A stretch of 64,000 bases of DNA from NCBI RefSeq assembly GCF_003946385.1, contig NZ_RHOE01000001.1, positions 1-64,000 of the forward strand. The letters are read 5' to 3'. Below the pieces are notes generated by a model, which was given only the letters and a program-made list of their open reading frames with translations, was not told the origin of the DNA and made no database searches. The first letter of the stretch is position 1. Each line of letters begins with the position of its first letter. This stretch comes from Loigolactobacillus zhaoyuanensis (GTDB lineage Bacteria; Bacillota; Bacilli; Lactobacillales; Lactobacillaceae). Position numbers and translations under genes: made by a program. Positions 7,454 to 15,854 of this stretch are shown here, piece by piece.

Positions 7454-7482
7454 AATTTAACCCCAAATTGAATGTTTGTCAA
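7454..7482 (-). promoter_or_regulatory. Promoter of the brnQ T-box transcript
   Basis: On the minus strand TTGACA (7482-7477) and TAAATT (7459-7454) are separated by 17 bases. The consensus -35 box and position just upstream of the T-box make this the likely transcription start region. Confidence 0.75.
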
Positions 7483-7548
7483 GCGCGAATTAAAAATAAT
7501 TTTTTCTGTAAAGTAGTTAGCGTGATTTTTAGATTAAATTACTTGAAT

Positions 7549-8406
7549 TTAATTTGATTGGATACCGAAGCCGTTCAACCAATTCTGTATTTGGTCGTGG
7601 ATCTGATCGATAACGCTGGCGTTATCGGTATCTTCGCCGGTGGTGATTGACTCCGCGGCGCTACTACTTGCTGATTCAGGCGTACTAGTACTTTCTGAAT
7701 CAACTGTCGCCGAGGATGAATTATTAGTGATTTTATCCTTGATCCCGGAGATAGCGCTACTTAGTTTATTTGAGCTGGACTCCGCGGCAGAACTAGAGCT
7801 AGCTGCAGCGGCGCTTTCGCTGCTGGCGGCTGCGGCACGACTTTCACTTGCGGCACTGATCTTATCCTTGATCTGCTTGTACTCAGATGAATTTTTCCGG
7901 ACGAAGGTGACGGTCGATCTGCTGCCGAGGCCGGTGATCGTACCACTATTTGCGGTAAAGGTGATCTGATCATTGTCCGCAGTTAAAGTGTAATTCGTCG
8001 TATCAGTGTCAAAGGTCGCCTGACTGCTGGAACTATCGTCACTGAAAGTGCCAGTAGCAGTGCTGGTTTGATCATTACTTGGTGTATAAGTGTATTTGCC
8101 ACTTTTGATGGTTAGGGTGCTGAGATCGTCAATATCGTCGGTGGTAGTGTAGGTTGCACCATTGGTATTGCTGATTTCTACCCAGGAACCAGCTAGTGAT
8201 GAGCGTGAGCCGATCCAAACGAAAATACCGACGATGACCACAATAATGGCGATCAGCCAAAACCAGATTTTCCGATGGCGCCGGCGTTTTTTCTTTTTTC
8301 TAGCCTTATTTAATTTTGTGTCTAATTGTTCGTCTTCCAGCTGTTCCTGCTTACGGTTGCGTAATTCCGCACGACTCATTGCTGGATCGTCATTATTATT
8401 TGCCAT
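7549..8406 (-). CDS. Membrane-anchored Ser-rich extracellular protein, function unknown
   Basis: The 285-residue protein has a charged cytoplasmic N-terminus with a lysine/arginine block (about residues 34-46), one membrane helix (WFWLIAIIVVIVGIFVWIG, about 48-66) and an outside region. The outer part begins with a small beta-rich stretch (about 70-165: GSWVEI, LTIKSGKYTYT, ITFTANSG) and ends in a Ser/Ala/Glu low-complexity tail. It starts with ATG 8406 behind GGAGTTG. No named family was recognised; the beta stretch resembles lipocalin-like domains of Firmicute cell-surface proteins only in general pattern. Confidence 0.7.
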   Translation of the reverse strand: MANNNDDPAMSRAELRNRKQEQLEDEQLDTKLNKARKKKKRRRHRKIWFWLIAIIVVIVGIFVWIGSRSSLAGSWVEISNTNGATYTTTDDIDDLSTLTIKSGKYTYTPSNDQTSTATGTFSDDSSSSQATFDTDTTNYTLTADNDQITFTANSGTITGLGSRSTVTFVRKNSSEYKQIKDKISAASESRAAAASSESAAAASSSSAAESSSNKLSSAISGIKDKITNNSSSATVDSESTSTPESASSSAAESITTGEDTDNASVIDQIHDQIQNWLNGFGIQSN

Positions 8407-8657
8407 GTTTACAACTCCAATGGGTTCAGATTGTTTGTTTCAGTGTACTACATTGCGGGGGCGAAAGTGTGAAGACTGATGGAAATATAACTAAAGTTTT
8501 GCTTAAGCGGGCCGGCGGTTTGATGATCATGGCTTTTACTAGGTAATCTGGTAGCGGATCACGCTTAAATCACGATCGACCGCGCTATTTTTTTATAACG
8601 CCACATTATGGCGGATCAATGGTGTAAACTAATTTTATAGCGCTGGAGGTGAGCATA

Positions 8658-9620
8658 ATGGAAAATCAAAGTAGTAGAAGATTGTTGACGTTATTTATTC
8701 GGCTGTTGCAAGGAGAAAAGTTCGATGAGACTAGCTGGCGAGCGTTGGCGGTAACCGCAGAATCAAAGTCAAAACGAGTCTACCAGCGTGATTTCATGAT
8801 TATCAAGGAAACCTTGGCAGACTGCCACGATGGTCATCGATTAGTATTAAACGGTAAACAACATCAGCTCAGGGGCCAGACAGATCCCCGCGGCTTGACC
8901 TACACGATCGCGCTGGCGCATATTTTATTGGCGTCACGTGCGTTTACGCAAAAAGAGGTCGATGGCATTCTAGGTTTTCTTAAAGCTAATTTAACACCGG
9001 CGACCCAAGATGATTATACCGCGGCGATCAAGGCTGACCACAATAGTTATCAGCCACTATCCAAGCGGCAGCCGGTGCTTAGCCGCCTAGTCACGTTGAC
9101 CAACGCAATCGCGAACTATCAAATGTTAACGTTCCATTACCGTAACGGCACAACGCAAAAGCAGCGGGCTTATCAGGCTCAGCCGGTGGCGTTGTATTTT
9201 GCGACTTATTATTTTTACGTGTCAATGAAGGTAGCACAGCATGATGATTTTACTCTTTTCCGAGTTGATCGGATGACCAGTATCGATTTTTCTGCGCCAG
9301 GGGATGCGCGCCGCAACGCCGATCATTTTTCACTGCCGGATCAGCGCAGTTTAGTTCATCTGTTGCCAATGGGCCAACTGACGACGTTTCGCTTCAAATG
9401 CTGGCTCAATCCGCAAAACGTTTTGGATCAGTTTCCTAGTGCGCACAAAGTTGCAGCGTCCGTTGAGCGCAATGGTGTGCTGATCGAGGCTCAAGCAAAA
9501 GAAGCGGGTGCGCTACTGTGGCTACAAAGTCAAGGCCCCAACGTCCAAGTGGTGTCGCCGCCACAGCTGATCCAAAAGCTTAAACAAAATCTAGCGCAGA
9601 CTGCGGCGTTGTATGACTAA
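8658..9620 (+). CDS. WYL-domain helix-turn-helix transcriptional regulator
   Basis: The 320-residue protein has an N-terminal winged-helix region of the DeoR/WYL kind (SKRVYQRDFMIIKETLA, about residues 36-52) and a central WYL-like segment (AIANYQMLTFHYRNGTTQKQRAYQAQPVALYFATYYFYV, given here as two overlapping halves in the family pattern) near residues 150-190. WYL proteins sense ligands, often nucleic acids or nucleotides, and control stress or defence genes. ATG 8658 follows GGAGGTGA; GTG 8649 is too close to that site. It precedes a glycosylase-like gene on the same strand and could control it. Confidence 0.75.
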   Translation: MENQSSRRLLTLFIRLLQGEKFDETSWRALAVTAESKSKRVYQRDFMIIKETLADCHDGHRLVLNGKQHQLRGQTDPRGLTYTIALAHILLASRAFTQKEVDGILGFLKANLTPATQDDYTAAIKADHNSYQPLSKRQPVLSRLVTLTNAIANYQMLTFHYRNGTTQKQRAYQAQPVALYFATYYFYVSMKVAQHDDFTLFRVDRMTSIDFSAPGDARRNADHFSLPDQRSLVHLLPMGQLTTFRFKCWLNPQNVLDQFPSAHKVAASVERNGVLIEAQAKEAGALLWLQSQGPNVQVVSPPQLIQKLKQNLAQTAALYD

Positions 9621-9685
9621 AAATAAGCCGACGACATGATTTGACTTATGGCACCACCAGCACCTAAAAATTGGAGGAATGATTA

Positions 9686-10615
9686 ATGACACCCCACGAA
9701 GCAATACGTCAAAGTTTAGAAAGCATACAGACAGATTTTTGGGAACTTGATCCTAAAACTAAACAACCGGTTAGAGAATTAAAACTACATGAATTTGCAT
9801 CATTTTTAGCGTGCGAACGGCCATTACCGCTGAACGCAACGATTTTACGTGATTTCGCTGGTCAGGCGATCAAACCCAAGGCACTAGGGGAAAAGTATCA
9901 TCCTGATTTTGACTTTAGCAGCACCTTTTTTACCGATGATCAACCATTCAATAATCAATATATGTTCGTTGGCTTAAACGTCGCCGCCCGCACTGGTGCG
10001 GCTGATACCAGGGAATGGTGGAATTTCCACGATAAAAAGTTACCCACCAATACATTTAAGTTGTATCTGGAGCTTAACCAAGACGAGCGCTACCGTGGCT
10101 GCTATATTACTGATGTGATCAAGAATACCGTTGATAGCGATTCGGCTAATGTGGGGCAGAATTTTTTCTTCACCAAGAGTAAAAAATTGTCATTTATTCA
10201 ACCGGTTAGTGACCAGCAACGAGCCGCAAAGTTATTTGAATGGGATAAAAATGCTGCAGCGACAGCTTTAGCAACTGATCAACCCTATGAACGGCTTTAC
10301 GCCTCAATGGCTGATGCGCTACAAGAAGTGGTGACCAACCATGAAGTTTTCAATAAATCAGCACGCTTATTTGTGGCGGAATGTAAGGCGATCAACCCAG
10401 AAAAAATAATTGTCTTTGGTGATACTGCTAAGGAAGCACTGACCCAAATGTTGGCAACTACTGCCTTTGATAATGAGCCAGCAGTCCGTAAACTGGTAGA
10501 AAATTGTGCGGAAATCAGACATTACGCTTACCGCAAAAATTTTAACGCGTGGATCACGGAATACGCACCGAAAGCGATCACGGATGTTGAAGATACTGTA
10601 ATTATTGATCAATAA
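9686..10615 (+). CDS. Uncharacterised protein with uracil-DNA-glycosylase-like features
   Basis: The 309-residue protein has three segments reminiscent of the UDG superfamily core: YMFVGLNVAAR (about residues 91-101), YRGCYITDVIKNTVDSDS (131-148) and INPEKIIVFGDTAKEAL (about 235-251), which recall the GxNP, TNxxK and PKxIxxxG motifs. No classical catalytic motif is unambiguous, so base-excision activity is an inference. It starts with ATG 9686 behind TTGGAGGA, 65 bases after the WYL regulator, and is followed by a terminator. Confidence 0.5.
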   Translation: MTPHEAIRQSLESIQTDFWELDPKTKQPVRELKLHEFASFLACERPLPLNATILRDFAGQAIKPKALGEKYHPDFDFSSTFFTDDQPFNNQYMFVGLNVAARTGAADTREWWNFHDKKLPTNTFKLYLELNQDERYRGCYITDVIKNTVDSDSANVGQNFFFTKSKKLSFIQPVSDQQRAAKLFEWDKNAAATALATDQPYERLYASMADALQEVVTNHEVFNKSARLFVAECKAINPEKIIVFGDTAKEALTQMLATTAFDNEPAVRKLVENCAEIRHYAYRKNFNAWITEYAPKAITDVEDTVIIDQ

Positions 10616-10655
10616 AGCTAATCATGTACCGCTTCTAGTCAGTCAATTATTTGCG

Positions 10656-10688
10656 CCAACTCAGATTAATTTGGGTTGGTTTTTTTGG
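10656..10688 (+). terminator. Terminator after the glycosylase-like gene
   Basis: CCAACTCA (10656-10663) pairs with TGGGTTGG (10672-10679) around an 8-base loop, followed by a T run. Confidence 0.85.
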
Positions 10689-10766
10689 TCTAGTTACGAA
10701 TCGTTAATGGCAAGCTGGGGAGATGGTCTGCCGGCAGTAACAGAATGTGTCAATTTGGTTTATTGC

Positions 10767-10821
10767 AATGACACGAAACGTGTCATTTTTAGGTTAGTGG
10801 AATGACACAAAATGTGTCTTT
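10767..10821. promoter_or_regulatory. Two similar palindromes, candidate operator pair
   Basis: AATGACACGAAACGTGTCATT (given as 10767-10787) and AATGACACAAAATGTGTC (10800-10817) are near-identical inverted repeats spaced about 33 bases apart, each followed by T residues. Pairs of this kind are typical binding sites for a dimeric regulator, though each could also act as a short hairpin. They lie about 330 bases upstream of the tandem winged-helix gene. Confidence 0.55.
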
Positions 10822-11086
10822 TAGCTAGATCAATGATTTAAAAAACTAGCGGTAGCTTAAAAGCAATAAAAGAGTCAGTTTAGGCAGAATAATAGGCCAA
10901 AATTCCCTTAAAAAGTGCCACTTTTGCCACTTTGAGCGCCTAGAATAAATAAATTTAAAAAATAAAAAATGTATTCGGCCTTTTTTGCGTAGATTAATAG
11001 ACAGAAAGGAGAAATTTTGCATTGATAAAAAGTCGAAAATCGTATATTTCTCAATGTATTTTATACTGTTTATACGCAAAAAAGCC
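10822..11086. other. AT-rich non-coding stretch before the tandem winged-helix gene
   Basis: No gene is supported here. The stretch is AT-rich, includes the direct 9-base repeat TGCCACTTT twice (10916-10933) and a run of A/T around 10945-10975. A short frame with an AAGGAG-like site near 11006 would encode about 23 residues, but nothing else supports it. Confidence 0.5.
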
Positions 11087-11128
11087 ACAGTAAGCAACAA
11101 CTACAGTAAGCAACAACTACAATAAGCA
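11087..11128 (+). repeat. Iteron-like 16-bp direct repeats
   Basis: ACAGTAAGCAACAACT occurs at 11087-11102 and again at 11103-11118, followed by a partial copy ACAATAAGCA (11119-11128). The repeats end about 16 bases before the start codon of the tandem winged-helix gene and abut its ribosome binding site, as iterons or autoregulatory operators often do. Confidence 0.75.
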
Positions 11129-11143
11129 AAAAGGAGATGCAAC

Positions 11144-11935
11144 ATGCAACAAACCGAACATACTCGAGAGTTACAATTGATCGAACAAAACATGAATCGT
11201 TCACCGGCTGATCTAGGGAAAGTTTGGTGTTCGCGACTAATTTTTACATTACCTGCACTAACACCGATGGACGTGGCGCTTTATGGGGCTGTGGCGATGC
11301 TTCAAGCACCAAGTATGCTCGAGCAGAATGATGAACGAAGTATACATACAGCTGCACTCACGCTCGAGATACTACGCTTAAGCTTGAATTTACCGGCTAA
11401 TAAAAAGCCTGAATTATTAAGCTCACTGCGCCGCTTGACTATGTTGGGCGCCTTACAGGTGTTACCGTTGCAGCCTGAGCCTACCGCTTTACGCGCAGAC
11501 TGGGAACATGGCTGGTTTTGTTTATTAATGCCGATCAGTTTCACGGTCAAACAAAATTGTCAGGGCTTTTGTCAACTACATATCGCTGACTGGGAACGCA
11601 TTAAGTTACAATTGACCAAGCCAAGTGATCGTATTAAAGGTTTTGCGGCTTATTTAGCGATCCAACACTTTATTTTTAACAGTAAAAATGTGGCGCCTAT
11701 TTGTTATCAAAGTCAGGGGCAAATTGGCGCAAGTTATGGTGTGAAACGCTATTCGGTTAGTCGCACGGTGACGCAGTTGCATCAGATTGGGGCAATTGCG
11801 ATGTGCAAAGTGTTGTGGAACCATAACGGTGAATTAGTTGAGCGTAACATCATTGCCAGTGCGCGCGATGACCAATCTTTCTATGATTTCATATCGAAAA
11901 GGTTAGGGAAAGTCTATGTTCGTATCCTAGAATAG
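11144..11935 (+). CDS. Tandem winged-helix DNA-binding protein, possibly a replication-initiator-like protein
   Basis: The 263-residue protein shows two winged-helix-like halves. The first runs over about residues 40-115 (DVALYGAVAMLQA ... ELLSSLRRLTMLGALQVLPL). The second covers about 165-235 (IKGFAAYLAIQHFIF ... QIGASYGVKRYSVSRTVTQL with HQIGAIAMCKV). A tandem winged-helix layout is that of iteron-binding Rep proteins, and iteron-like repeats lie directly upstream. It is not clearly a member of a named Rep family. The start is ATG 11144 with AAGGAGATG. It may be a plasmid or phage remnant, or a chromosomal regulator. Confidence 0.5.
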   Translation: MQQTEHTRELQLIEQNMNRSPADLGKVWCSRLIFTLPALTPMDVALYGAVAMLQAPSMLEQNDERSIHTAALTLEILRLSLNLPANKKPELLSSLRRLTMLGALQVLPLQPEPTALRADWEHGWFCLLMPISFTVKQNCQGFCQLHIADWERIKLQLTKPSDRIKGFAAYLAIQHFIFNSKNVAPICYQSQGQIGASYGVKRYSVSRTVTQLHQIGAIAMCKVLWNHNGELVERNIIASARDDQSFYDFISKRLGKVYVRILE

Positions 11936-12059
11936 CTAAGCTTAAAAATAATCGACGTTCATCTGTATCCGCTGCCATTTGGTGTTATACTTGAGAAGTA
12001 ATCTCAATTACACGAGAAAAAACTTAAATGAGTTTAGGTAACCGGAAAGGACGATTCCT

Positions 12060-12770
12060 ATGATCGATCTACATCTGCACCGCGCACAGGTCAAGCCATC
12101 ACTACGTTTATCAGAATGGCTGAACGTTTTGCGTGCCGGTGTTTTAGGTATGAATGATGGCATTATTTCAACCGCGGGAATCGTCCTCGGGGTGGCTGGT
12201 GCGCAACAAAGCTCCTTTGCCTTATTTATTGCTGGGATCTCGGGGATGCTAGCGGGGGCTTTTTCCATGGGTGGTGGGGAATACGTTTCAGTCAGTCAAC
12301 AACGAGATATGCAAAAAACAGCGGCGCAGCGGCAACAACAAGCCATTGCTGAGCATTATCCCCAGGAGCTGGCTGAATTGACGCAGGTCTATGTGGATAA
12401 AGGCATCTCCGCGACATTAGCGCAGCAGGTGGCCGCTGAATTAATGATCAAAGATGGCTTAGGCGCCACGTGTCGCGAGAAATATAATATTGAGTTAGGC
12501 AATTATTTCAATCCGTTGCATGCGGCGATCTCATCATTTTGTTCCTTTTTCGTTGGCGCTATTTTACCTTTATTGACGATCACTTTGGTGCCAGCGCGCT
12601 GGAAAGTTCAGGTCACTTTTATCGCTGTCGCCTGTGCATTGCTAGTGACTGGCTACGTTAGTGCAACGCTGGGGCAAACCAACCGCCGAAAAGCCGTCTG
12701 GCGTAATCTGTTAGCCGGCTTACTGACCATGATCGTCACCTATGCAGTTGGACATCTATTTACAATTTAA
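12060..12770 (+). CDS. VIT1/CCC1-family divalent metal (Fe/Mn) transporter
   Basis: The 236-residue protein has the family signatures LRAGVLGMNDGIISTAGIV (about residues 22-40) and GAFSMGGGEYVSVSQQRD (about 65-82), a charged central helical region and three C-terminal membrane helices. Members move iron or manganese out of the cytosol. ATG 12060 follows GGAAAGG. It is a single gene with its own terminator. Substrate is inferred from the family. Confidence 0.88.
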   Translation: MIDLHLHRAQVKPSLRLSEWLNVLRAGVLGMNDGIISTAGIVLGVAGAQQSSFALFIAGISGMLAGAFSMGGGEYVSVSQQRDMQKTAAQRQQQAIAEHYPQELAELTQVYVDKGISATLAQQVAAELMIKDGLGATCREKYNIELGNYFNPLHAAISSFCSFFVGAILPLLTITLVPARWKVQVTFIAVACALLVTGYVSATLGQTNRRKAVWRNLLAGLLTMIVTYAVGHLFTI

Positions 12771-12777
12771 TGCATGC

Positions 12778-12811
12778 AAAAAAACTCGGCACAGTTGTGT
12801 TGAGTTTTTTT
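12778..12811 (+). terminator. Terminator of the VIT transporter gene
   Basis: AAAAAACTC pairs with GAGTTTTTT around a 14-base loop and ends in a T run. Confidence 0.8.
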
Positions 12812-12845
12812 GAGATTAATATATTTCAAAAAAATATTCTTCACA

Positions 12846-12953
12846 GTGGCTGGCAGTTTTTTTACCAACAAGTTGTCACAAACTGCTACTGGCGTAGGCA
12901 TCTTAAGTGTGCTAGGTTTGTTCGGCCTAGGCAAGAAACGTAAACGTGATTAA
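12846..12953 (+). pseudogene. C-terminal stub of an LPXTG surface protein
   Basis: One frame reads VAGSFFTNKLSQTATGVGIL then SVLGLFGLGKKRKRD and a stop at 12951-12953. It is nearly identical to the sorting signal of the intact surface protein downstream (VAAGVGILSLLGLFGLGKKR). The anchor motif is degraded (LSQTA in place of LPQTG) and the upstream body is absent. A terminator-like stem follows, so this is the tail of a deleted paralogue. Confidence 0.8.
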
Positions 12954-13009
12954 TTAGACTAACTTTCGGCCATGCCGTAGTAAGAAAAAATTGAAATTTT
13001 TGCAAAGTA

Positions 13010-13050
13010 TAAGCGTCCTAGTAGCTAATCGGCTATTAGGACGCTTATTT
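13010..13050 (+). terminator. Terminator left from the deleted surface-protein gene
   Basis: TAAGCGTCCTA (13010-13020) pairs with TAGGACGCTTA near 13037-13047, extended by GTAGC/GGCTA pairs, and is followed by TTTTA. Confidence 0.75.
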
Positions 13051-13494
13051 TAGTTGTTGCATGTTTAGGCTGATTTTATTCCGTTTTAGTGCCACGTAAA
13101 CATAATTTTTAGAAAATAAGTTGGTTTTGATCCAGAAAGGTAAACTTTAAGTAACGCTGAAGCTGGTGAGAGTTAAATCTAATTGCGAATTTCTGGCTAT
13201 TTTTATTGGATTTTCTGGTGAATAATTTGGTTAAAAAAATGGCTAAATAATTAGACAATCACTATCCACGTTATCTTTGCAATTAATTAGGGTGTCTTAA
13301 CATTGATAAAACAGCGTTTACATGAATATCGTTTTTACCAATAAGTTATTATTATAAGTTGGTAATAAAACGTCTTCAAATTATCGAATTTGTAGTACAA
13401 TTATATTAGAAAATTAATATACGAACACGAGAAATTACTTATGCCAATATTGTGAATACTAATCATGAATATAAATTAAAGGAGTCTTCTAAAA
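13051..13494. other. 444-base non-coding region upstream of the surface-protein gene
   Basis: No gene is supported. It is AT-rich. TTACCAA and TTGGTAA (about 13336-13366) form an inverted repeat, and a TACAAT box near 13395 could be a -10 site. A GGAG site at about 13482 serves the downstream ATG. Confidence 0.5.
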
Positions 13495-15678
13495 ATGAAA
13501 TTAGACTATAATAAAGCACAACAAAAAGTTGCAAAAGATAGTCAGGTCAAAAAGGAACGCTTTAAATTATATAAAGTGGGGCGTCTTTGGGTAGCGGCTG
13601 GTTTAGTAACACTAACGTTTGGTACGGTGGGCTTGCCTGTTGCCCAAGCAGCAGCCGTTGTGGGGGGTGCTGAGCAAACTTCAGCTACAGCGACCACAGA
13701 ATCTGCAACTAGCACACCGACGCAGACCGCTAAAACGGCAACTGCTAGTTCAGCAGCTAGCGCCAATAGCTCGTCGGCTGCTAGTGCCGCTACACAAACG
13801 ACTGAACCTAGTGATGATTCCAGTGGGGATGTAGCAACTAAAGCAAGCGCAGCTACTTTGACGATTACCTATGTGGATAAAGATGATGCGGACAAAGAAA
13901 TCACAACTGATACAGTTAATGGCACAGATGGTGAATCAGGTACTTATACGGTCAAACCGCAAAATAATTATCAATTAGCTACTGGACAAGCGGATTCGAT
14001 TCCATACACATTGAATGCTGATGATTCAGATAACATTACGGTTGAATTAGCACATGTTCATACTACTGGTACGGCGCAGACCACCAATACGGTTAAATAC
14101 GCTGGCACAGCGAACAGTGATTTGGCAAAGGCAAGCGTAACGAACGTTAAATGGACTTCAGATACCGATAAGGTTACAGGTGTGACCACTTGGACGGCTG
14201 ATAATGCGACGACAAGTATTACTTCACCAACAGTTACCGGTCTTACTCCTGATAAGAAAACTGTTGAGTTCAACAATACTTCAGCAACTAATGTAGAACC
14301 AACTGATCAAACACAAATTGTAACGTATATTGTGTCTGATCATTCCTTTGATATCACATCGGTTGACGAAGATGGCAGAACTTTTGATCAGGACGCAATT
14401 TATGCTGACCATACGCAGGATGAGGTTAACTTTACTTTTGGTGATACCGGCCACGGTAAATTACAATCACTTTGGCTAGTTACATCAGACGAAGGTATCA
14501 AGTATTATGGAATCCAAGCTGGTGCCTATATTTTTAATTTCGCAGAAGGTACGATGCAAGCTTATGATAAAGGTGGTAATTTAATTGATAACTCGTTAAC
14601 CGTGACTCAGATGAAAGAAGCCTTAAAGGACAGTGGTTTAGATGTTGATGCCGGGACAGGCACTTTTACTTATGATAATTTTGTCCATTTTGGCAAAATC
14701 ACGTTAACTTATCAGGCAACCGCTAAAGTAACGTACAACTATGTGGATTCCGTAACGGGTAAAACGGTTGCCAGCAAGGTTATTAATGGTTACAAGAACG
14801 ACACTGGTACCTATACAGAAGTCATTCCGGCTAACTATCATAAAACTGATGGCACGGCGGCAACAAGCCATGATTACACATTGAATAGTTTAGATAATCA
14901 AGTTGTTAACGTTCCCGTCACCCAAGATACCACCACCACCGGCACGCCAGTTGATGAAACTGGGGACCCAATTGAGGGGGCTACGACACCAGATTTACCG
15001 ATCGACGGTAACGGTAATGTTACCGTGCCCGATGATGTTGCTGGTTACGAACCAGATGCCAGCAAAGATGTTGATCCGGATACGGCTGGGGTGCAAGTAC
15101 CAGGCAATGCTGATGGTGCCACAGATTTACCGTACGTTACGGCAGATGATGACACCACCACCGGCAATCCAGTTGATGGCGCGGGGAATGCCATCCCTAA
15201 TGCACCAGATCCTGAATTGCCGATCGATGGTAACGGTAACGTCACCGTGCCCAACGATATCAATGGTTACGAACCTGATGCCAGTAAAGACGTTGATCCA
15301 GATACGGCTGGCGTCCAGGTGGCGGTCGATCCTGATGGCTCAACTAATTTACCATACGTTAAGGTCGCCAGTAGCGGCACGGATACTACGCAGCCAAGCT
15401 CTGGTAATAGTGGTCAAACTAATAATGGCAATGGTTCAACGACGACCAATACTAGTTACGGCACAGCCGGCGTCGGCCCAACAACTGATGAGCTGCTGCC
15501 AACAAATAATAATCAGATCACTAAAACGGCTACCAACCTGACTGGTAGCGGTGAATTACCACAAACTGGTGCTGCCAATGAAAGTTTCTTAGTCGCAGCT
15601 GGCGTAGGTATCCTAAGTCTATTAGGGTTGTTCGGTCTCGGCAAGAAACGGCACCATGATTATGCGGAAAAAGATTAG
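13495..15678 (+). CDS. LPXTG-anchored mucus-binding-type surface protein (MucBP repeats)
   Basis: The 727-residue protein has a KxYKxGKxW-type signal peptide (KLYKVGRLW, residues 24-32, with cleavage near 52) and a Ser/Thr/Ala-rich stretch to about 115. MucBP-like domains follow at about 120-187 (TLTITYVDKDD) and 409-477 (AKVTYNYVDSVTGKTV). A Mub-B2-like domain lies at about 190-282 (KVTGVTTWTADNATTSITSP) and an unassigned domain at about 283-405. Two repeats of about 73 residues follow (478-549 and 553-624, each with LPIDGNGNVTVP and GYEPDASKDVDPDTAGVQV), then LPQTG at 688-692, a membrane helix and a KKRHH tail. Sortase would fix it to peptidoglycan, where it likely binds mucus or glycans. 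Confidence 0.88.
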   Translation: MKLDYNKAQQKVAKDSQVKKERFKLYKVGRLWVAAGLVTLTFGTVGLPVAQAAAVVGGAEQTSATATTESATSTPTQTAKTATASSAASANSSSAASAATQTTEPSDDSSGDVATKASAATLTITYVDKDDADKEITTDTVNGTDGESGTYTVKPQNNYQLATGQADSIPYTLNADDSDNITVELAHVHTTGTAQTTNTVKYAGTANSDLAKASVTNVKWTSDTDKVTGVTTWTADNATTSITSPTVTGLTPDKKTVEFNNTSATNVEPTDQTQIVTYIVSDHSFDITSVDEDGRTFDQDAIYADHTQDEVNFTFGDTGHGKLQSLWLVTSDEGIKYYGIQAGAYIFNFAEGTMQAYDKGGNLIDNSLTVTQMKEALKDSGLDVDAGTGTFTYDNFVHFGKITLTYQATAKVTYNYVDSVTGKTVASKVINGYKNDTGTYTEVIPANYHKTDGTAATSHDYTLNSLDNQVVNVPVTQDTTTTGTPVDETGDPIEGATTPDLPIDGNGNVTVPDDVAGYEPDASKDVDPDTAGVQVPGNADGATDLPYVTADDDTTTGNPVDGAGNAIPNAPDPELPIDGNGNVTVPNDINGYEPDASKDVDPDTAGVQVAVDPDGSTNLPYVKVASSGTDTTQPSSGNSGQTNNGNGSTTTNTSYGTAGVGPTTDELLPTNNNQITKTATNLTGSGELPQTGAANESFLVAAGVGILSLLGLFGLGKKRHHDYAEKD
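14926..15366 (+). repeat. Two intragenic ~220-bp repeats in the surface-protein gene
   Basis: The segments from about 14926 and from about 15151 encode two copies of the same ~73-residue unit. Their central halves are nearly identical at the DNA level, which would allow expansion or contraction by recombination. Confidence 0.8.
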
Positions 15679-15715
15679 CGCGCCTAAAGCTAATTGCTAC
15701 CACTTATAAACCACA

Positions 15716-15768
15716 ACTGGTCAGCGTAATTTCAGGATTTTACTGAGATCACGCTGACCAGTTTTTAT
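15716..15768 (+). terminator. Terminator of the surface-protein gene
   Basis: ACTGGTCAGCGT (15716-15727) pairs perfectly with ACGCTGACCAGT (15751-15762), followed by TTTTATTTT. Confidence 0.9.
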
Positions 15769-15854
15769 TTTATTAGAACCAAAAATAACAGCGCCAAATA
15801 CGAGCTGTTGTTGTAATTAATTATATAAGACGTATTTATATTTTATATATAAGC

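Noticed and set aside
10605-10805. Plus-strand frame of 66 codons after the glycosylase-like gene
   Set aside because: It starts inside the preceding gene's end, has no ribosome binding site and runs through a clear terminator.
11006-11100. Possible 23-codon leader peptide starting with TTG behind an AAGGAG-like site
   Set aside because: Composition is unremarkable and spacing is poor. There is no attenuator after it, so a leader peptide is not supported.
13542-15541. Several long frames inside the surface-protein gene in other frames or on the other strand
   Set aside because: They are shadows produced by its biased, repetitive codon use and have no ribosome binding sites.
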